The notes below the pieces were generated by a model that was given only the letters and a program-made list of their open reading frames with translations, was not told where the DNA came from and searched no databases. From contig CM034389.1 of NCBI GenBank assembly GCA_019925095.2, forward strand, positions 21,687,435 to 21,751,434: DNA of 64,000 bases, given 5' to 3'. Shown here one piece after another: positions 11,294 to 22,812 of this stretch; positions within the stretch are counted from its first letter, which is position 1, and every line of letters starts with the position of its first letter. Source of the DNA: Dendrolimus kikuchii (Eukaryota; Arthropoda; Insecta; Lepidoptera; Lasiocampidae). A program made the position numbers and the translations under genes.

Positions 11294-11756
11294 CTATTTC
11301 TTAGCCTTTTTGGTAAACCTTCATATTTGACGTTTTTCTGTCCATATTATCTGTATATACTATGTGTCACAGATATTTTTCTCATAAACTACTGTGTGTA
11401 TGTAGAACAGATTCGATAGAAAGATATATTTTATAAACTAAACAATGTTGTAATTAAATAAAAAAATAAATAGATTTGCCTTGATTTAGTTTTTGATTTA
11501 GCATTGGAGTTTTGTTTTTTTTTTTTTAATAACGTGTTGATAATATGTATGGAGGATAATTGCCACGGACTTGGCATGCAATTAAAAAGACGTTCAATTA
11601 AAAATTGTATGTATGTGCTTAAACTTGGTAATAATTCGTTTTTTCTACGGCTATCAGCAGTTAATTTTCAAACTAAAATCTTGAATTTTATTTTTCTTCT
11701 TTTATGCAATATCTAAAATAAACTTCCACAATATACTCCGTTAGCGTATTTATCTG
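11294..11756. other. No recognisable feature
   Basis: AT-rich. A 70-codon frame at 11504-11716 is low complexity with no domain. Confidence 0.6.
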
Positions 11757-12296
11757 TGCAGGGACGGAGAAAGAATACAATTTCCTGCGGTCAGACGGCC
11801 TGTCGTAAGAGGCGACAAAACAAGCCACAGCCCGGTGGTACGACATTTGCCCATCTGGATGGCTACCACCCCTGGTCTAGAGTATGCCGACATAACAACC
11901 TTGAGTTGTGTTCTGGCATTAGTGACCTGGTTCCAGTCTCCCTTAAGAGCGCCGCAGCGCATTTGACGGCCTCTGTGGTTGAGCGGGCTAAGCCTTTGCC
12001 GGCTTACCTCACTGCAACGCAGAGGCTCCGGGTTCGATTCCGGGTATGGTAAATTTCGGAAACGAATTTTCTCCGTTATTTACTATGGTCTGGGTATCTG
12101 GGATCGGCCCCAAAGTGGTCCGTTGTATATTACCCATAACACAAGCTTAATTTGGGGATACACAGTGTGTGTGTGTCTGCCGATTTATTATTATTATATT
12201 ATTATTATTTGTAGCACATTTGGTGTTGCACATGTCCATAGGCGATGGTAACCACTTTCTATCAGGTGGGCCGTCTGTCTGCTGAACTCATGCAAT
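11757..12296 (-). repeat. Rep-A copy split by a SINE
   Basis: The halves 11757-11965 and 12207-12296 are separated by SINE S1 with ATTTG duplication. Together they make a full-length copy from GTGCAGGGACGGAGAAAG to CTCATGCAATAAAAA. Confidence 0.88.
11966..12206 (+). mobile_element. tRNA-derived SINE, family S1, nested in Rep-A
   Basis: The A box is at about 11976-11987 and the B box GGTTCGATTCC at 12031-12041. The body matches the 0.68 kb copy, and it ends in TTA repeats. It is flanked by ATTTG at 11961-11965 and 12207-12211. The surrounding Rep-A sequence is continuous if the SINE and one ATTTG are removed. Confidence 0.9.
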
Positions 12297-12784
12297 AAAA
12301 ATACATATACTCATAATATTAGAGAACTCTCAGTTTGCGAGTCCGACTCTCACACAAGTCACTTGTTATCATTTGCGATGATGGAAATAAAATGGATCGT
12401 ATGAATTAATGTTTTATCTCGTACAGAGTTACACCTCGCACATTTAACAATTACAATTCGTGAGCAAACCATTTGTTCTCATCAAACTTATATATAGCCC
12501 TTAAAATATTGTTGTGTTACACCATTCTAACCGTGAAACACGTTAGGTTTTATGTGTGAAATTAATTTTGTGGGCTTGCGTCAGAGTCGTGGAAAGTAAT
12601 GAATGTTGTTAACGTTTTCGTGGATGGGGTAATTTGGAAGCCATGATCTATGAGCTATGAGAATATTAAAATTTCGTAACGGCCCCTTTTAAAAGCAGTT
12701 CTGTACCTATTTTGGTACATATGGAACTAATGCTTATGTACACTGAATGTTTTTCATCTTTCAGATAGAACATGTATTGTAACA
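12297..12784. other. No recognisable feature
   Basis: Unassigned sequence between the split Rep-A and the LINE fragment. Confidence 0.6.
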
Positions 12785-13660
12785 AATTGGATAGATAGCC
12801 TCTATGCAGATGATTTACAAATCTACACCCAGGCTAATTTAGATGGTCTGCATACAGCAGTTGCGACTACCAATCGAGACTTTTCTAAAATAGTCGAATG
12901 GAGTAAAGCTTACGGTCTATCTATAAATCCACAAAAGACAAAAGTTATAATAGTTGGTAGTTCCAGGCTAATCTCCAAGATAGACTGGTGTAATCTTCCT
13001 CAGATTGAATTTGATGGCGTGGTAGTCGATATTAGTGAAACTGTAAAAAATCTTGGGATCGTTATTGACAGAGAGCTGTCTTGGAGGCCTCACTTGACCA
13101 ATCTCAGCCGAAGAGTCTTTGCGTCGGCAGCGTCGCTTAGACGACTTAAAAATTTCCTCCCTACTGCTACTAAAGTAATGCTTGCTCAATCGCTGCTATT
13201 ACCCATACTTGATTATGCTGATGCCAGTTATATCGACTTAACCCAAGAACAACTGAACAAGCTGGATCGACTTCAAAATGTCTGTATACGGTTTATATTT
13301 GGGTTGCGCAAATATGACCATGTTTCCGAATATCGCAAGAAGCTTAAATGGTTACCTATTCGCCTTCGCCGGAATGTTCACTTACTCTCTTTTTTGTACA
13401 ATATCCTTTTTGATCCTCGTACCCCTCCGTATTTAAAGGAACGTTTTGATTTCCTACATCTTTCTCATTCCCGTTATTTGCGCTCTAGTAATAATCTCTC
13501 CTTAATGACACCTGTACACACTTCTTCCTTCGTTGATAACTCTTTCACCGTACAGGCTGTCCGTTTATGGAACTCACTACCACTCAACATCAGACAAGCT
13601 AAATCCATAATGTCTTTTAAATTGATGGTTACTAAATATCTTTGGTCCTCGCAAGTCTAA
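12785..13660 (+). pseudogene. Reverse transcriptase C-terminal fragment (jockey/CR1-like)
   Basis: Open from about 12785 to the stop after SSQV at 13660. The first recognisable motif is the catalytic DSLYADDLQIYT, then INPQKTKVIIVGS, NLGIVIDRELSWRPH, and a thumb-like region with LPILDYADASY, LDRLQNVCIRFIFGL and VRLWNSLPLNIRQ typical of the end of jockey/CR1 ORF2. Everything upstream (endonuclease and fingers) is missing, so the fragment is inactive. An internal ATG at 13019 makes the last 213 residues look like a gene, but it is not a real start. Confidence 0.88.
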
Positions 13661-13947
13661 AACATGCTGCTGATTCTATATATAGCATGATATATCTTAT
13701 TTTTGTATAGTATATAAAGTATATTACTATTTTTTATTTCCTTTTTACTTATTCTTGGAATGTTTCTTATTATTTATTGTCTTCACCGCCACTGTTGTTT
13801 TAATATTTTCCTTAGTTTAGGGGGTTGCCTGGAAGAGATCGCTTTAAGCGATAAGGCCGCCCTTTGTTCAACATTTATTGTACTTAGTTTTAAGAACGTA
13901 GTTTTAATTTTTGGTGAACAATAAAGTGTTTTCATTCATTCATTCAT
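12785..13947 (+). mobile_element. 5'-truncated non-LTR element with stem-loop 3' end and (CATT)n tail
   Basis: The + strand fragment starts inside the reverse transcriptase core. The 3' UTR carries TTGCCTGGAAGAG, a stem-loop ATCGCTT/AAGCGAT (13838-13852), AAGGCCGCC, and GTGAACAATAAAGTG just before (CATT)n at 13933-13947. The same 3' architecture is seen at 24.2, 25.7 and 38.9 kb and, more loosely, at 6.7 and 61.1 kb. The coding remnant resembles the jockey/CR1 supergroup, but the exact clade is not resolved. Confidence 0.85.
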
Positions 13948-14019
13948 AGTTGACACATTTCATAATAGATTCTAAAACAATGATTTTATAAAAGAGCATA
14001 CATACATACATACATAACT

Positions 14020-16179
14020 TCACGCCAGTTCCCTTGCGGGGTAGGCACGAACAACAGAGCGCCATTTAGGCTTATTCTTACATACCTCACTTGCTTCTTT
14101 GACATTCATAACTCTTGTCATGCACGCTCGTCTGTTCTTAAGGCTCCTGACATCACCTTCTGCTAGTACACGATCAATTTGATCATGGAAGGTGTGTCGT
14201 GGCCTTCCACGACTTCTGCATCCATCCACTTTTGCATTGTATATCTGTTTAGTCATTCTTTCATCATGCATTCTTTCCACATGCCCGAACCACCGGAGCA
14301 TTCCTTTCCTTACCTTCACCCCGACACTCTCTTTCAGACCAACTCTCTTTCTTACTTCGGTATTACGAACGCGGTCCGCAAGCGTCACTCCGCAGATTTT
14401 GCGCAGTGCTCGCATCTCGACCGCGTTTACTCTACTTTCATGCTCTTTCTTCCATACCCAACTCTCGCTTCCATACGTGAGCGTAGGTACCAGCACCGCG
14501 TTGTGTACGGCGAGCTGGGCCTTCTGGCTGAGGTTCTTAGCGCCTAGAAGTTTATCTAACGCTCCATTCACACTATTCCCCAAATTCACTCTTCTTTCTA
14601 TATCAGCGGTGTACCTTCCATCCCTGCTAAAAGCACATCCAAGATATACAAACTCATTCACTTGCTCCAGCATAACATCATCGACCATTATCCTTGCATT
14701 CGTTCTGGTTTCTTCTCTTTCAAACACCATAACCTTTGTTTTCTTCGCATTCAAATGTAAGCCTCTCGCCTGACAGTCATCTTTCATCATTGTGACTAGT
14801 GTTTGCAGTTCTGATGGCGATTCGGCTAAAAGCACGGCATCATCCGCATAAAGCAAGGTTCTTACAACTAGGTCACTCATCCGCACCCCAACATCCATCA
14901 ATCTTATTCTCTGGAGACAATCGTCCAGGTATAGGATGAACAGCAAAGCCGACAGCACGCAGCCCTGTCGGACGCCAATATTGACGTCAAACCAGGGCGA
15001 CAGGCTTCCAGCCGCACGCATGCCATACAGTCCTCGTAGGTGGACTGCACAGCACGCATCAGTTCCAATCCCATATCTGGGCAATATGTCCCAGAGGTCC
15101 TTCCGCACAACCCTGTCAAATGCTTTCTCTAGATCCACAAAACCGCAGAAAACCTTCCGGCCCATAGCCAGCTGCTTCTCTACGATATTGCGGAGAGAGA
15201 AAACTTGATCCATACATCCCCTTCCATTTCTGAAGCCACCTTGTGCATCCCACAATAATCCATCGGATACCACTCTCATTCTCTTTTCAATAATCTTCGT
15301 ATACACTTTAGATGCTATGCTGATCAAACTGATGGCCCTGTAGCTGGCGCACTCCATACGTGACCCCTTGCCTTTATACAAGGGCACGATGACAGCGCGC
15401 CTCCAGTCCTTGGGAACCTTTCCCGTCCTCCAGCACAAATTGCATAAGGACAGGAAAGCGTCCCGGACGCAGGTTCCACCATATTTGATCATCTCAGCAG
15501 ACACACTATCGATTCCTCCTGCGTTTCCATTTTTCAGACTTCTTATCGACCATTCGATCTCTTCCAAAATGATCTCGGATGCTGACTTCTCGGAGTCGGT
15601 CACAGACTCAGTCGTGGTGCCAGCATCCGGGATATTATCATACATTTCTCTAAAATATTCACTCCATCGCGCTAACACCTCTTGTGGGTGAGCAAGACCG
15701 TCCTCAGCTTTAGATTTTATTCTTTCCATTCTGGAAGCTGACGAACAACCCCGAGACTTCTTAACCTCTCTCCAAAAGAGTTTGGTATTCGCCTCGAAGT
15801 TCTCCGTCAGCTTCTCTTCTTCTTTCAATTTTATTCTTTCGCGCTTCTCTTTCACTAAAGCTTTGGTTTCATTCTTGCAGAGGCGATAAATTTCTTTCTT
15901 CATCTCTTTCATACTGTCATTCTGTTGCAAAGAAGCAACATAATCCAGCCAGGCTTTTCTCTTTCTCTCTACGCTGGATTTAACATCCGCGTCCCACCAT
16001 TCATCACCTTTCGTTGTTATGCGCCTCTTTGCGCATCCACATGCTTCTTTTGCGCTTTCCACTATACTTTCTTTCATACTATCCCAGTCATTATCCACAT
16101 CTAAGTCGGAGAAGTCCGCTTTTGCAAGCCTTTCTTCGACTAGGCGCGCATACATACTCCTTACACTAACATCTTCCAA
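14020..16179 (-). CDS. Reverse transcriptase open frame of the LINE (719 codons)
   Basis: Long intact frame on the minus strand. The N-terminal third is charged and helical-looking (many K/E). The reverse transcriptase core follows: AVIVPLYKGKGS with ECASYRAISL (residues about 260-285), AQGGFRNGRG (about 315), GFVDLEKAFDRV (about 345), IGVRQGCVLSALLF (about 400), the catalytic LLYADDAVLL (about 440), LNAKKTKVMVF (about 480) and VYLGCAFSRDGRY (about 515). A thumb-like region containing LRWFGHVERM follows, and the C terminus carries GRPRHTFHDQIDRVLAEGD. The first Met is probably not a true start: the frame continues upstream into sequence that was joined to the endonuclease before a deletion. 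It would copy element RNA at a nicked target. Several overlapping frames on the other strand are shadows. Confidence 0.92.
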   Translation of the reverse strand: MEDVSVRSMYARLVEERLAKADFSDLDVDNDWDSMKESIVESAKEACGCAKRRITTKGDEWWDADVKSSVERKRKAWLDYVASLQQNDSMKEMKKEIYRLCKNETKALVKEKRERIKLKEEEKLTENFEANTKLFWREVKKSRGCSSASRMERIKSKAEDGLAHPQEVLARWSEYFREMYDNIPDAGTTTESVTDSEKSASEIILEEIEWSIRSLKNGNAGGIDSVSAEMIKYGGTCVRDAFLSLCNLCWRTGKVPKDWRRAVIVPLYKGKGSRMECASYRAISLISIASKVYTKIIEKRMRVVSDGLLWDAQGGFRNGRGCMDQVFSLRNIVEKQLAMGRKVFCGFVDLEKAFDRVVRKDLWDILPRYGIGTDACCAVHLRGLYGMRAAGSLSPWFDVNIGVRQGCVLSALLFILYLDDCLQRIRLMDVGVRMSDLVVRTLLYADDAVLLAESPSELQTLVTMMKDDCQARGLHLNAKKTKVMVFEREETRTNARIMVDDVMLEQVNEFVYLGCAFSRDGRYTADIERRVNLGNSVNGALDKLLGAKNLSQKAQLAVHNAVLVPTLTYGSESWVWKKEHESRVNAVEMRALRKICGVTLADRVRNTEVRKRVGLKESVGVKVRKGMLRWFGHVERMHDERMTKQIYNAKVDGCRSRGRPRHTFHDQIDRVLAEGDVRSLKNRRACMTRVMNVKEASEVCKNKPKWRSVVRAYPARELA

Positions 16180-16190
16180 TTTTTCACACT

Positions 16191-17015
16191 TTATTCTTTC
16201 AAGCTCGTATACATGTGAATATCCTTATGATGGAATAAGGTGTTCGACACAAGCAAGTTTCTTTCCATACATACGTCTATGATTGGCCTACCAGCATCAT
16301 TCACTCTCTTGTCACCATAGGGTCCAAGGACAGCCTCAAGGCCGTCTCGTTTGGTCCCCACCCAGCCATTAAGATCACCACACATAATTAATCTTTCGTT
16401 CCCTTCAGCCAAATCCAGAATTTCTCTCACAGACTCCCAAAACTTCTCGAGTTCTTGGGGATCCGCTGAGCTTACGGGAGCATAAGCTGCGACCAGAAAA
16501 ACTCGCGTGATCCCCAGTTTTAGACGTACCCAGAGAAGTCTCGGGTTCACCAGACAATAGTCTTTTACTCCAGACACAAAGCGGGATGAGAGTACGACGC
16601 CTACCCCCCCACTTGCACGCTCGTCCAGGTCCACGCCGGACCACAGAGCAAGCATGCCACCGGGGAGGTCATCGACGCTGCACCCCTTCCGCTTTGTCTC
16701 TGTCAGACATACGGCATCCAGGCTTCTCTCATGCATTATATCAATCATTTCGTCCATCTTATCTTTCATTCCACCTCTCACATTCCACGTGCCTATACGG
16801 CACTCTGCTCCTCTCGACCCGCCAGGTTTGGCGCTGCGTGAAGGGTGGCGGCCCCCTTCGCCGCATGCGCGAGAGTTCACACCGACGGGGGCGCATCGGT
16901 GAGCGTCGCCTGCGGGGGACGCCCTATCGTGCCCTGCACTAGTGTGAATTCCGGTCAGAATTGTGGCCCTCTGGGCCAGCGGGGATCGCGACGAGCACGC
17001 TTCTGACATTAACAA
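16191..17015 (-). pseudogene. LINE endonuclease domain, truncated
   Basis: Minus-strand frame of 274 codons in the exonuclease-endonuclease-phosphatase fold used by LINEs to nick target DNA. Visible motifs in order: RIGTWNVRGG (residues about 72-81), CLTETKRKG (about 100), GGVGVVLSSRF, VAAYAPVSS, and MCGDLNGWVG (about 190), which carries the Asp and Asn of the active site. It stops after HHKDIHMYT with an unrelated SLKE and a stop. The family normally continues with roughly another hundred residues including the catalytic SDH motif; these are missing. In another frame, the bases right after the break read ELERIKCEKLEDVS, which runs into the reverse transcriptase frame. A deletion plus frameshift therefore explains the split. 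Confidence 0.85.
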
Positions 17016-17747
17016 TGGATATAATTAAGCCAATTATTTGCTTGGTATAATCGAAATCTAACCGCAGTCTAACCTTGCCCACTGCATTATTAGATACTGT
17101 GGTTTATTTCAATACAATAATCGTCTGAGAAGGTAGATTTAGATCAAGGTGCTTCCAAGGGTTTCCTGATATATATAATGTATAGTTAAACAATTAAAAA
17201 AAAACAATTTTAAAAAAGAACACAAAGTAAATAAAAAACAAGACACAAGAACTGGCAATTTATAATTTTTTTGTATGTAAAAATATTTTGTAACCTAATT
17301 ATTTATGCTATTTCCAGAATTTAGCTTCCTACTTGAGTTTTGTAACCTTCTATTATAAGAATATTAAATAAGTTTTAATGACCGTTTTTTTAAAGAATTA
17401 ATGGTCTAGTTAAGTCTAGTACCTACATTTGAATTACTGACTCAAAATAAAAATTATAATATAATTGCGATGTAACATTAATAACATGTAAATAATGCAT
17501 GCGACGTAATATATGTATTTATTTTTAATTCTGTAATTAAAATTGTAAAAATGAATAAAATATTATATTACAGATGAAAAAAAAGGTGTAAAAGCATTAA
17601 AGTATTTATTTAAAAATAATCTAATAAAACAAAGTGCACTACTATGTGAATTACAAATTTAAAAAATGCAGGTGTTCTGTCTGTCTGTCTGAAAAGAATA
17701 GTATTTTCAATGCCTTTCTCTATGGTCTTGGTCGGGGACGGAATGGG
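17016..17747. other. AT-rich sequence, no feature seen
   Basis: Contains short A-rich runs and a TGTCTGTCTGTC run (17677-17690). No gene evidence. Confidence 0.65.
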
Positions 17748-17871
17748 CTAAGGCCGGTGTGCATAGACATTCCAGCGATGGTTAAAACAAAATAATCGCT
17801 AAAACTATAAGTTTAAACCGCGATTATATTATTTTAACCGTTGGTTAAAGGTCTATGCACACCAGCCTAAG
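17748..17871. mobile_element. Short foldback (MITE-like) element
   Basis: GGCCGGTGTGCATAGAC on the left pairs with GTCTATGCACACCAGCC on the right (one mismatch), and the inner GGTTAAAA/TTTTAACC also pair. It is followed immediately by a separate 10 bp hairpin at 17872-17898. Confidence 0.7.
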
Positions 17872-18439
17872 TTCCTAGCACGATCATGGTGCTAGGAATG
17901 GTGCTAACATATTCGCATCATGGATACAGTGTAGCGGGCTGAGAGCTTTAATCAAAGCTATATTTAAAATAAACAAAAAATCTGTTTCGCTCAGTAATGA
18001 ACCCACAGATACCTCAACATAAAGTGTCGTAACCAGGTCGCTAAAATAAAATCTCCTAACTTTTTTATACCATAATTAAAGCCGGAAGGTTGTTAAAAAC
18101 TTGCTACTTTTTAAGGCAATAATTATAACGCTTAATGTATCCTGGACTAGTTTGACTTTTAAAATCCCACGATGCATAAAAGGCAAAATAATATTCCGTA
18201 GGAATTTTAACATTAGTCAATAATCGATCTATTGACCATGCATTGATTTTTTATATTTAAAATTGTGCATATTATTATTGGTAGAGAATTGATATCACTT
18301 GTATGGAGTTTGTGCCAAATCTTAACCAATAGTAAGACAAATGTGTAATAAATAATATCCATCTCTGGCGGATCCATTTTATTTATGAAAAATGAGAGTC
18401 AAATACCTTATTTTATACATTTCATTTTGAATTCGAGGG

Positions 18440-18797
18440 ACGAAAAAAAATAACACAGATTTTATTACATAAAATTTGCTATCGATCCGTGAAAAAACCG
18501 CATTAGAATTCGGTTTTTTTTTCAATCTGGCCATTTTATATAATTCCCAGAAAAAATCCCGCGCTATTCCTGGGATAAAATGTAGCTTAGATTTTAAGTC
18601 TAAGTATTAGCTGTCGATCACCGTAAACTGTATCGAAATCGGCCTAGTAGTTATTATGCGAATCTCGAACAAACAGATAAGAAATCTAAAAAAATTGCAT
18701 CGTGTTCTACATCGTTTATATAGTCTATTCCAGTTGTTTTTTATAAATAGCTTTAATGTATAGATACGGTATGTGCAGAATGATATAATATTATAGA
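18440..18797 (-). mobile_element. Helitron family B copy, 3' end degraded
   Basis: The minus strand starts TCTATAATATTATATC at 18797. Body motifs CCGATTTCGATACAG and the CCCAGGAATAGCGCGGG segment follow. Similarity to the 1.6 kb region extends to about 18440, and no CTAG end was located. Confidence 0.65.
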
Positions 18798-19699
18798 TAT
18801 GTACACAAACTACACATATGTATATATAAAAATGTATAAGAGTCAAAATATTATATCTCTAGCCTCTAGCCATAGTAGGTTCCAAAATAATCATCCGTTA
18901 ATAATAATCATTATTCAACGAAGAACCATCGTGCAGACCATAGGGTGTCCCCATACTAGTCCGCACGGAATCAGCAAATACAAGCTAAAAAGAGCTTTAC
19001 GATATAACGACGGGTGTCAGTAATATCGATTCACCGCCTCGATATCACTTGTGCACTTATCTTGGTGCCATTTAAGTATGGGGACTCCCTAAGTTTTCTT
19101 ACTTTCAAGCATGGGAATTCTAATAAGTATGAACGAATCCAGACATTGTTTTACATTCTAAAACTATAAGTAGTTAATAAAAAAATGTCATTTAAATAAT
19201 ACCTTAAATATATAAAAAAGTATATCCTCAAAGATAAATATGTATGTATGTATGTACCCAATGTATGGGGCGAATTCTACAAAGTAAACTTAGTATTAAA
19301 AAAAATACTAATTTACATGAAAGCATCCATATCTCAGTACTTTATATGATGGCTACGTGTACATTGTATTGAATAATAACTTGTAAATTAATACACAGAA
19401 TTTATATTAATATATTTTTCTCATGTCTCAACAATTATTCCTTTCAAACATAATAAAGTATTTCCAGAAACATGATACCAGCAACGTGTTGTCGTTAATA
19501 ACTTTAGGATGTGAATAATTCATTAAACGCTCTATAACTTAAGAGAACTGTCACATATGTAGGGAGAAAATGCCAACTATTTTTTATGAATGTATTTGAA
19601 TGAATAATCAACTATCTCAGCCAACCAGAATGACAGTCTTGAGACAAGATAGATGTCCTTACCTAGTACGAACCGTTTTATAATATATATATATATATT
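18798..19699. other. No recognisable feature
   Basis: A 74-codon frame at 18799-19023 and a TATG run at 19241-19256 are the only irregularities. Confidence 0.6.
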
Positions 19700-19850
19700 T
19701 ATTTTTTTATTGTCTGAAGCTGGTAAACAGGCAGACGGATCACCTGATGGAAAGTGGTTACCGTCGCCTAAGGACGTTTGCAACATCAGGAGTGTCGCCA
19801 ACGTGTAGCCGACCTCTAAGAAATTTTATAACGCCCTTCTTAAGTAACCC
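19700..19850 (+). repeat. Rep-A-related subfamily copy
   Basis: CAGGCAGACGGATCACCTG, GTTACCGTCGCCTAAGGACG, then GACCTCTAAGAAATTTTATAACGCC. The second half differs from Rep-A and matches the reverse of 60455-60580. Confidence 0.7.
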
Positions 19851-20092
19851 CATGTAATAGCGCAAATGGAAAACCGCGGCGGGAAGTTTCCTCCAGATCA
19901 TCACTATATAGATAGTTTTAAAGTTTCAATCAAATCCGTTCAGCAGTTTTCACGTGATGTTCTAACAGACATAAAATTTCTAAAAGTTGCCTTTAAAAAT
20001 CTACTGGTCTAAATTAGCCAACAGATTTTTTTCTTATTTTGAAATTTATTGTACAATCTCGACATCCCCAACAAATTTGTTATAGGTATAAA

Positions 20093-20282
20093 TCTATAAT
20101 ATTATAAAAGTGTAGTCTTTTGTTTCTTACATTTTTTGTTTTTGTCTGTTTCCTCGGGATTCACGTAAAAACTACTAGGTAGATTTCAATGCGGTTCCCT
20201 TGATCGATATAACTTAGGACCTGCGGTACTTACTTTATATCCTGAGAATTCTACAGGAATTTTCTTGGCAAAAGTGTAGTGG
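20093..20282 (+). mobile_element. Helitron family B copy, truncated
   Basis: A|TCTATAATATTATAAAAGTG start, GGGATTCACGTAAAAACTAC body. Similarity fades after about 20282, near a Rep-A copy. Confidence 0.65.
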
Positions 20283-20334
20283 CCACATCGAAAAAAATTG
20301 ATTCCGTTGCGAGATCTTCACTTATCGATTTTTT

Positions 20335-20636
20335 TTTATTGCAGGAGATCAGCAGACAGGCAGACGGCCCACTTGGTGGAAAGCGGTTACCATCGCCTAT
20401 GGACATTTGCAACACCAAGTTGCTACAAATGCGCTACTGCTCTCTTAAGGGAAACTGGAACCTGGTCACTAATGCCGGAACACAACTCAAGGTTGTTATG
20501 GCGACATACTTTAGACCAGGGGTGGTAGCTATCCAGTCGGACAAATGCCCTACCACCTGGCTGTGGGTTGTTAAGTCGCCTTTACGACAGGCCGCCCGGC
20601 CGCAGGAAATTGTATTCTTTCTCCGTTCCTGCACGG
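20335..20636 (+). repeat. Rep-A copy, full length
   Basis: From TTTTTATTGCAGGAGATCAGC to TTTCTCCGTTCCTGCACGG. Both ends are present; open frames across it are repeat-derived. Confidence 0.88.
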
Positions 20637-22431
20637 ATACGATAACATTATAGTAGTTGTGTATGCCTTTGGACATTACTTATCCCGAGTTTATACGGAA
20701 ATTTCCGAAATTCATGCCTTTTCATACTATAAAATCCATTAATCTGCTGAAAATAACCTTTGATTTTATATTTAACAAAATACCTGTAGTCATTTTTACC
20801 TGTCCAACGTGGATAAAACCGCGGGCAAATGCTAGCACATAAATAAACTTTTAGAAAAGCTCATAGAACAAGAGTCTAAAAATGGTAACTCACGATTAGA
20901 CATCATACAAACTTACACCCAACGCATTTTCACCCAAATATTGCCAATGACAGACACTTCAGTTTAATTTATTTTCATCACAATTGTTTCCGTCATGAAC
21001 CAACATCTTTAGCATTGATTGACATCGACATTTCGGATAATATCATTGTTGTGCTAAATGTTTGGCAAGAGGTCACCGGCGGTGAGTAAAGTAAACATAG
21101 TACATCTACGTATTTTAAGTCATAATATTTGTTTCTAACTACAATGTTGCAATCATTAAGAGGTCAATATTAAAAAAAAGACCCTACAGCTCCGTGGGCG
21201 CATGACCTATTTAAGGTTACTGACGAAAACAGTAAAGGGCAGCATTTATATGGTGGAAAATTGTGGAAAATTCATTCAGATTTCATATATGTGAAAAGTT
21301 TAGTGAAATCTATCTATCTAAAAGTTAAGGAAATAATTTAAAGCTTTTAGGAGAACTTTAGTCACTGCTTAGTACATTTTTATAATGACCTATATAACTA
21401 CAATAACACTTCTTTAAAAGTAGAACAACTACTAATAAATAGTATGTAAATAGAATCACAGTATATGTACAACACGTTGTCGCTTACGACATCGGTTACG
21501 CTGTTGTCGATTACGGTGTTAAAAAAAGTAATAATACTGTTACATAACTGTCAAAATTATCTCTAAATAATTCGCATATGAGTGATTCAATTGTATTATA
21601 GTTTGGGTTCCTTTGCTAGTATTTGTAGTTTTCATAAACCCTTTTTATTTTATATCTGTAAATGATTTATTAAAATGTTATTGTCAACAATGATATGTAG
21701 TCAATGTCACTCTCGCGGAGCGTTGTGTCTAAGGAAGCGAGGTTGGCCGTATAATGAAGAATTATAACCTCTTCTTAAACATGGTCGCCGGCGCACCAAA
21801 TATCAACCAATCGCTATCCATTGTCTTAATCAAAGTGTTTTAATCAAATATAACGTAATCAGTTTAATGTCAAGTGTGATAATTGTTACTTAAGCAATAC
21901 AAATATTATATTGTTGAATCAGAAAAGTAAAGTACTTGGAGTTCATTGAAGATGTTAATTTCATAATAATACCAACATATTCATGTTATACTATGATGAA
22001 TAAAGCCTTCCTGAGATTATACGGCTCTGACGAGCTTGCATATCTATTTCAATATATCTGTCTATTCTATGATGTCCTTCTTAAAAACCCCCAATGAACT
22101 ATATATATCACTGACGCCCTTATGTCGTAGGCTCTTTTCGTCTTGATTGACCGAATCCGTGCCGACTGGTGTGGAGACTTCCTTGTTGGAGCAAATAAGT
22201 AAAGATTTATTATTAACATTATTGTGAGTTTTACTGAATATATTAAAACGTTAAGTGTAAGAAAAAGCTCTAAGAGACTAGCAAGGTACTTGCAAATATG
22301 CCTTGGAAAGCAGTGGGTATAGAATCGTCATTGCTTAAAAATACTTCGGATGCTAAGAATTGGAGAAGTTTATGGGGCTGTTGCTTACGTTATCCATTAC
22401 TAAATTTCTGAGATCGAGATCACGCAATGCT
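20637..22431. other. Unassigned 1.8 kb
   Basis: AT-rich, no supported frame. CTCCGTGGGCGCATGACC at about 21190 stands out as locally GC-rich, but I cannot assign it. Confidence 0.6.
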
Positions 22432-22812
22432 TTTTTTTATTGGTGGAGTACACCAAACAGCCTGACGGCCAACCTGATGGAGAGTGGTTACCGTCGCCTA
22501 TGGATGTTTGCAAAACTAAAGGGGCTCCCAATATACTGTCGGCCTCGACAGGGAGCCGGGAGCCTAGCCATTGATGAACACGACTCAATGTTGTTATAGC
22601 GACATACTCAAGACTAGGAGTGCTAGATATCCAGAAGAATAAAATTGAATTTAAAAGTTTCATACAAAATAAGTTCCCCTGGAGAACATTTTTTGAAAGT
22701 CATATAAGTTAATTTTTAACTTCACAAATGCCTTACTACTTGGCTATGGGTTGTTTTGTCGCTGCGTAATACTGGCCGTCCGGCCTCGGGAATTTCTGTT
22801 CTTTCTCCGTTA
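22432..22812 (+). repeat. Rep-A copy, diverged, with internal insertion
   Basis: The first part, to about 22630, and the last part, from about 22722, are Rep-A. In between is roughly 90 bp of AT-rich sequence with GGAGAACATTTTTTGAAAGTCATA, which resembles 58190-58215. Confidence 0.75.

Larger units (their letters stand above)
13997..17015 (-). mobile_element. Non-LTR retrotransposon (LINE) with endonuclease and reverse transcriptase, internally deleted
   Basis: A 3.0 kb minus-strand element. It has an apurinic-type endonuclease upstream, a reverse transcriptase downstream, and a 3' end where the ORF stop (codons for ARELA then TGA) is followed almost directly by a (TATG)n tail (CATA repeats at 13997-14018 on the + strand). 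The tail and the near absence of a 3' UTR are shared by copies at 42298 and 25292. The architecture resembles the RTE-like group, but the clade is not resolved. An internal deletion near 16190-16215 removes the end of the endonuclease and shifts frame, so this copy is not autonomous. The 5' boundary is uncertain and no target duplication was identified. Confidence 0.9.

Noticed and set aside
14179..16942. Several plus-strand frames up to 193 codons
   Set aside because: They are antisense to the LINE reverse transcriptase and endonuclease, whose minus-strand frames carry the recognised motifs.
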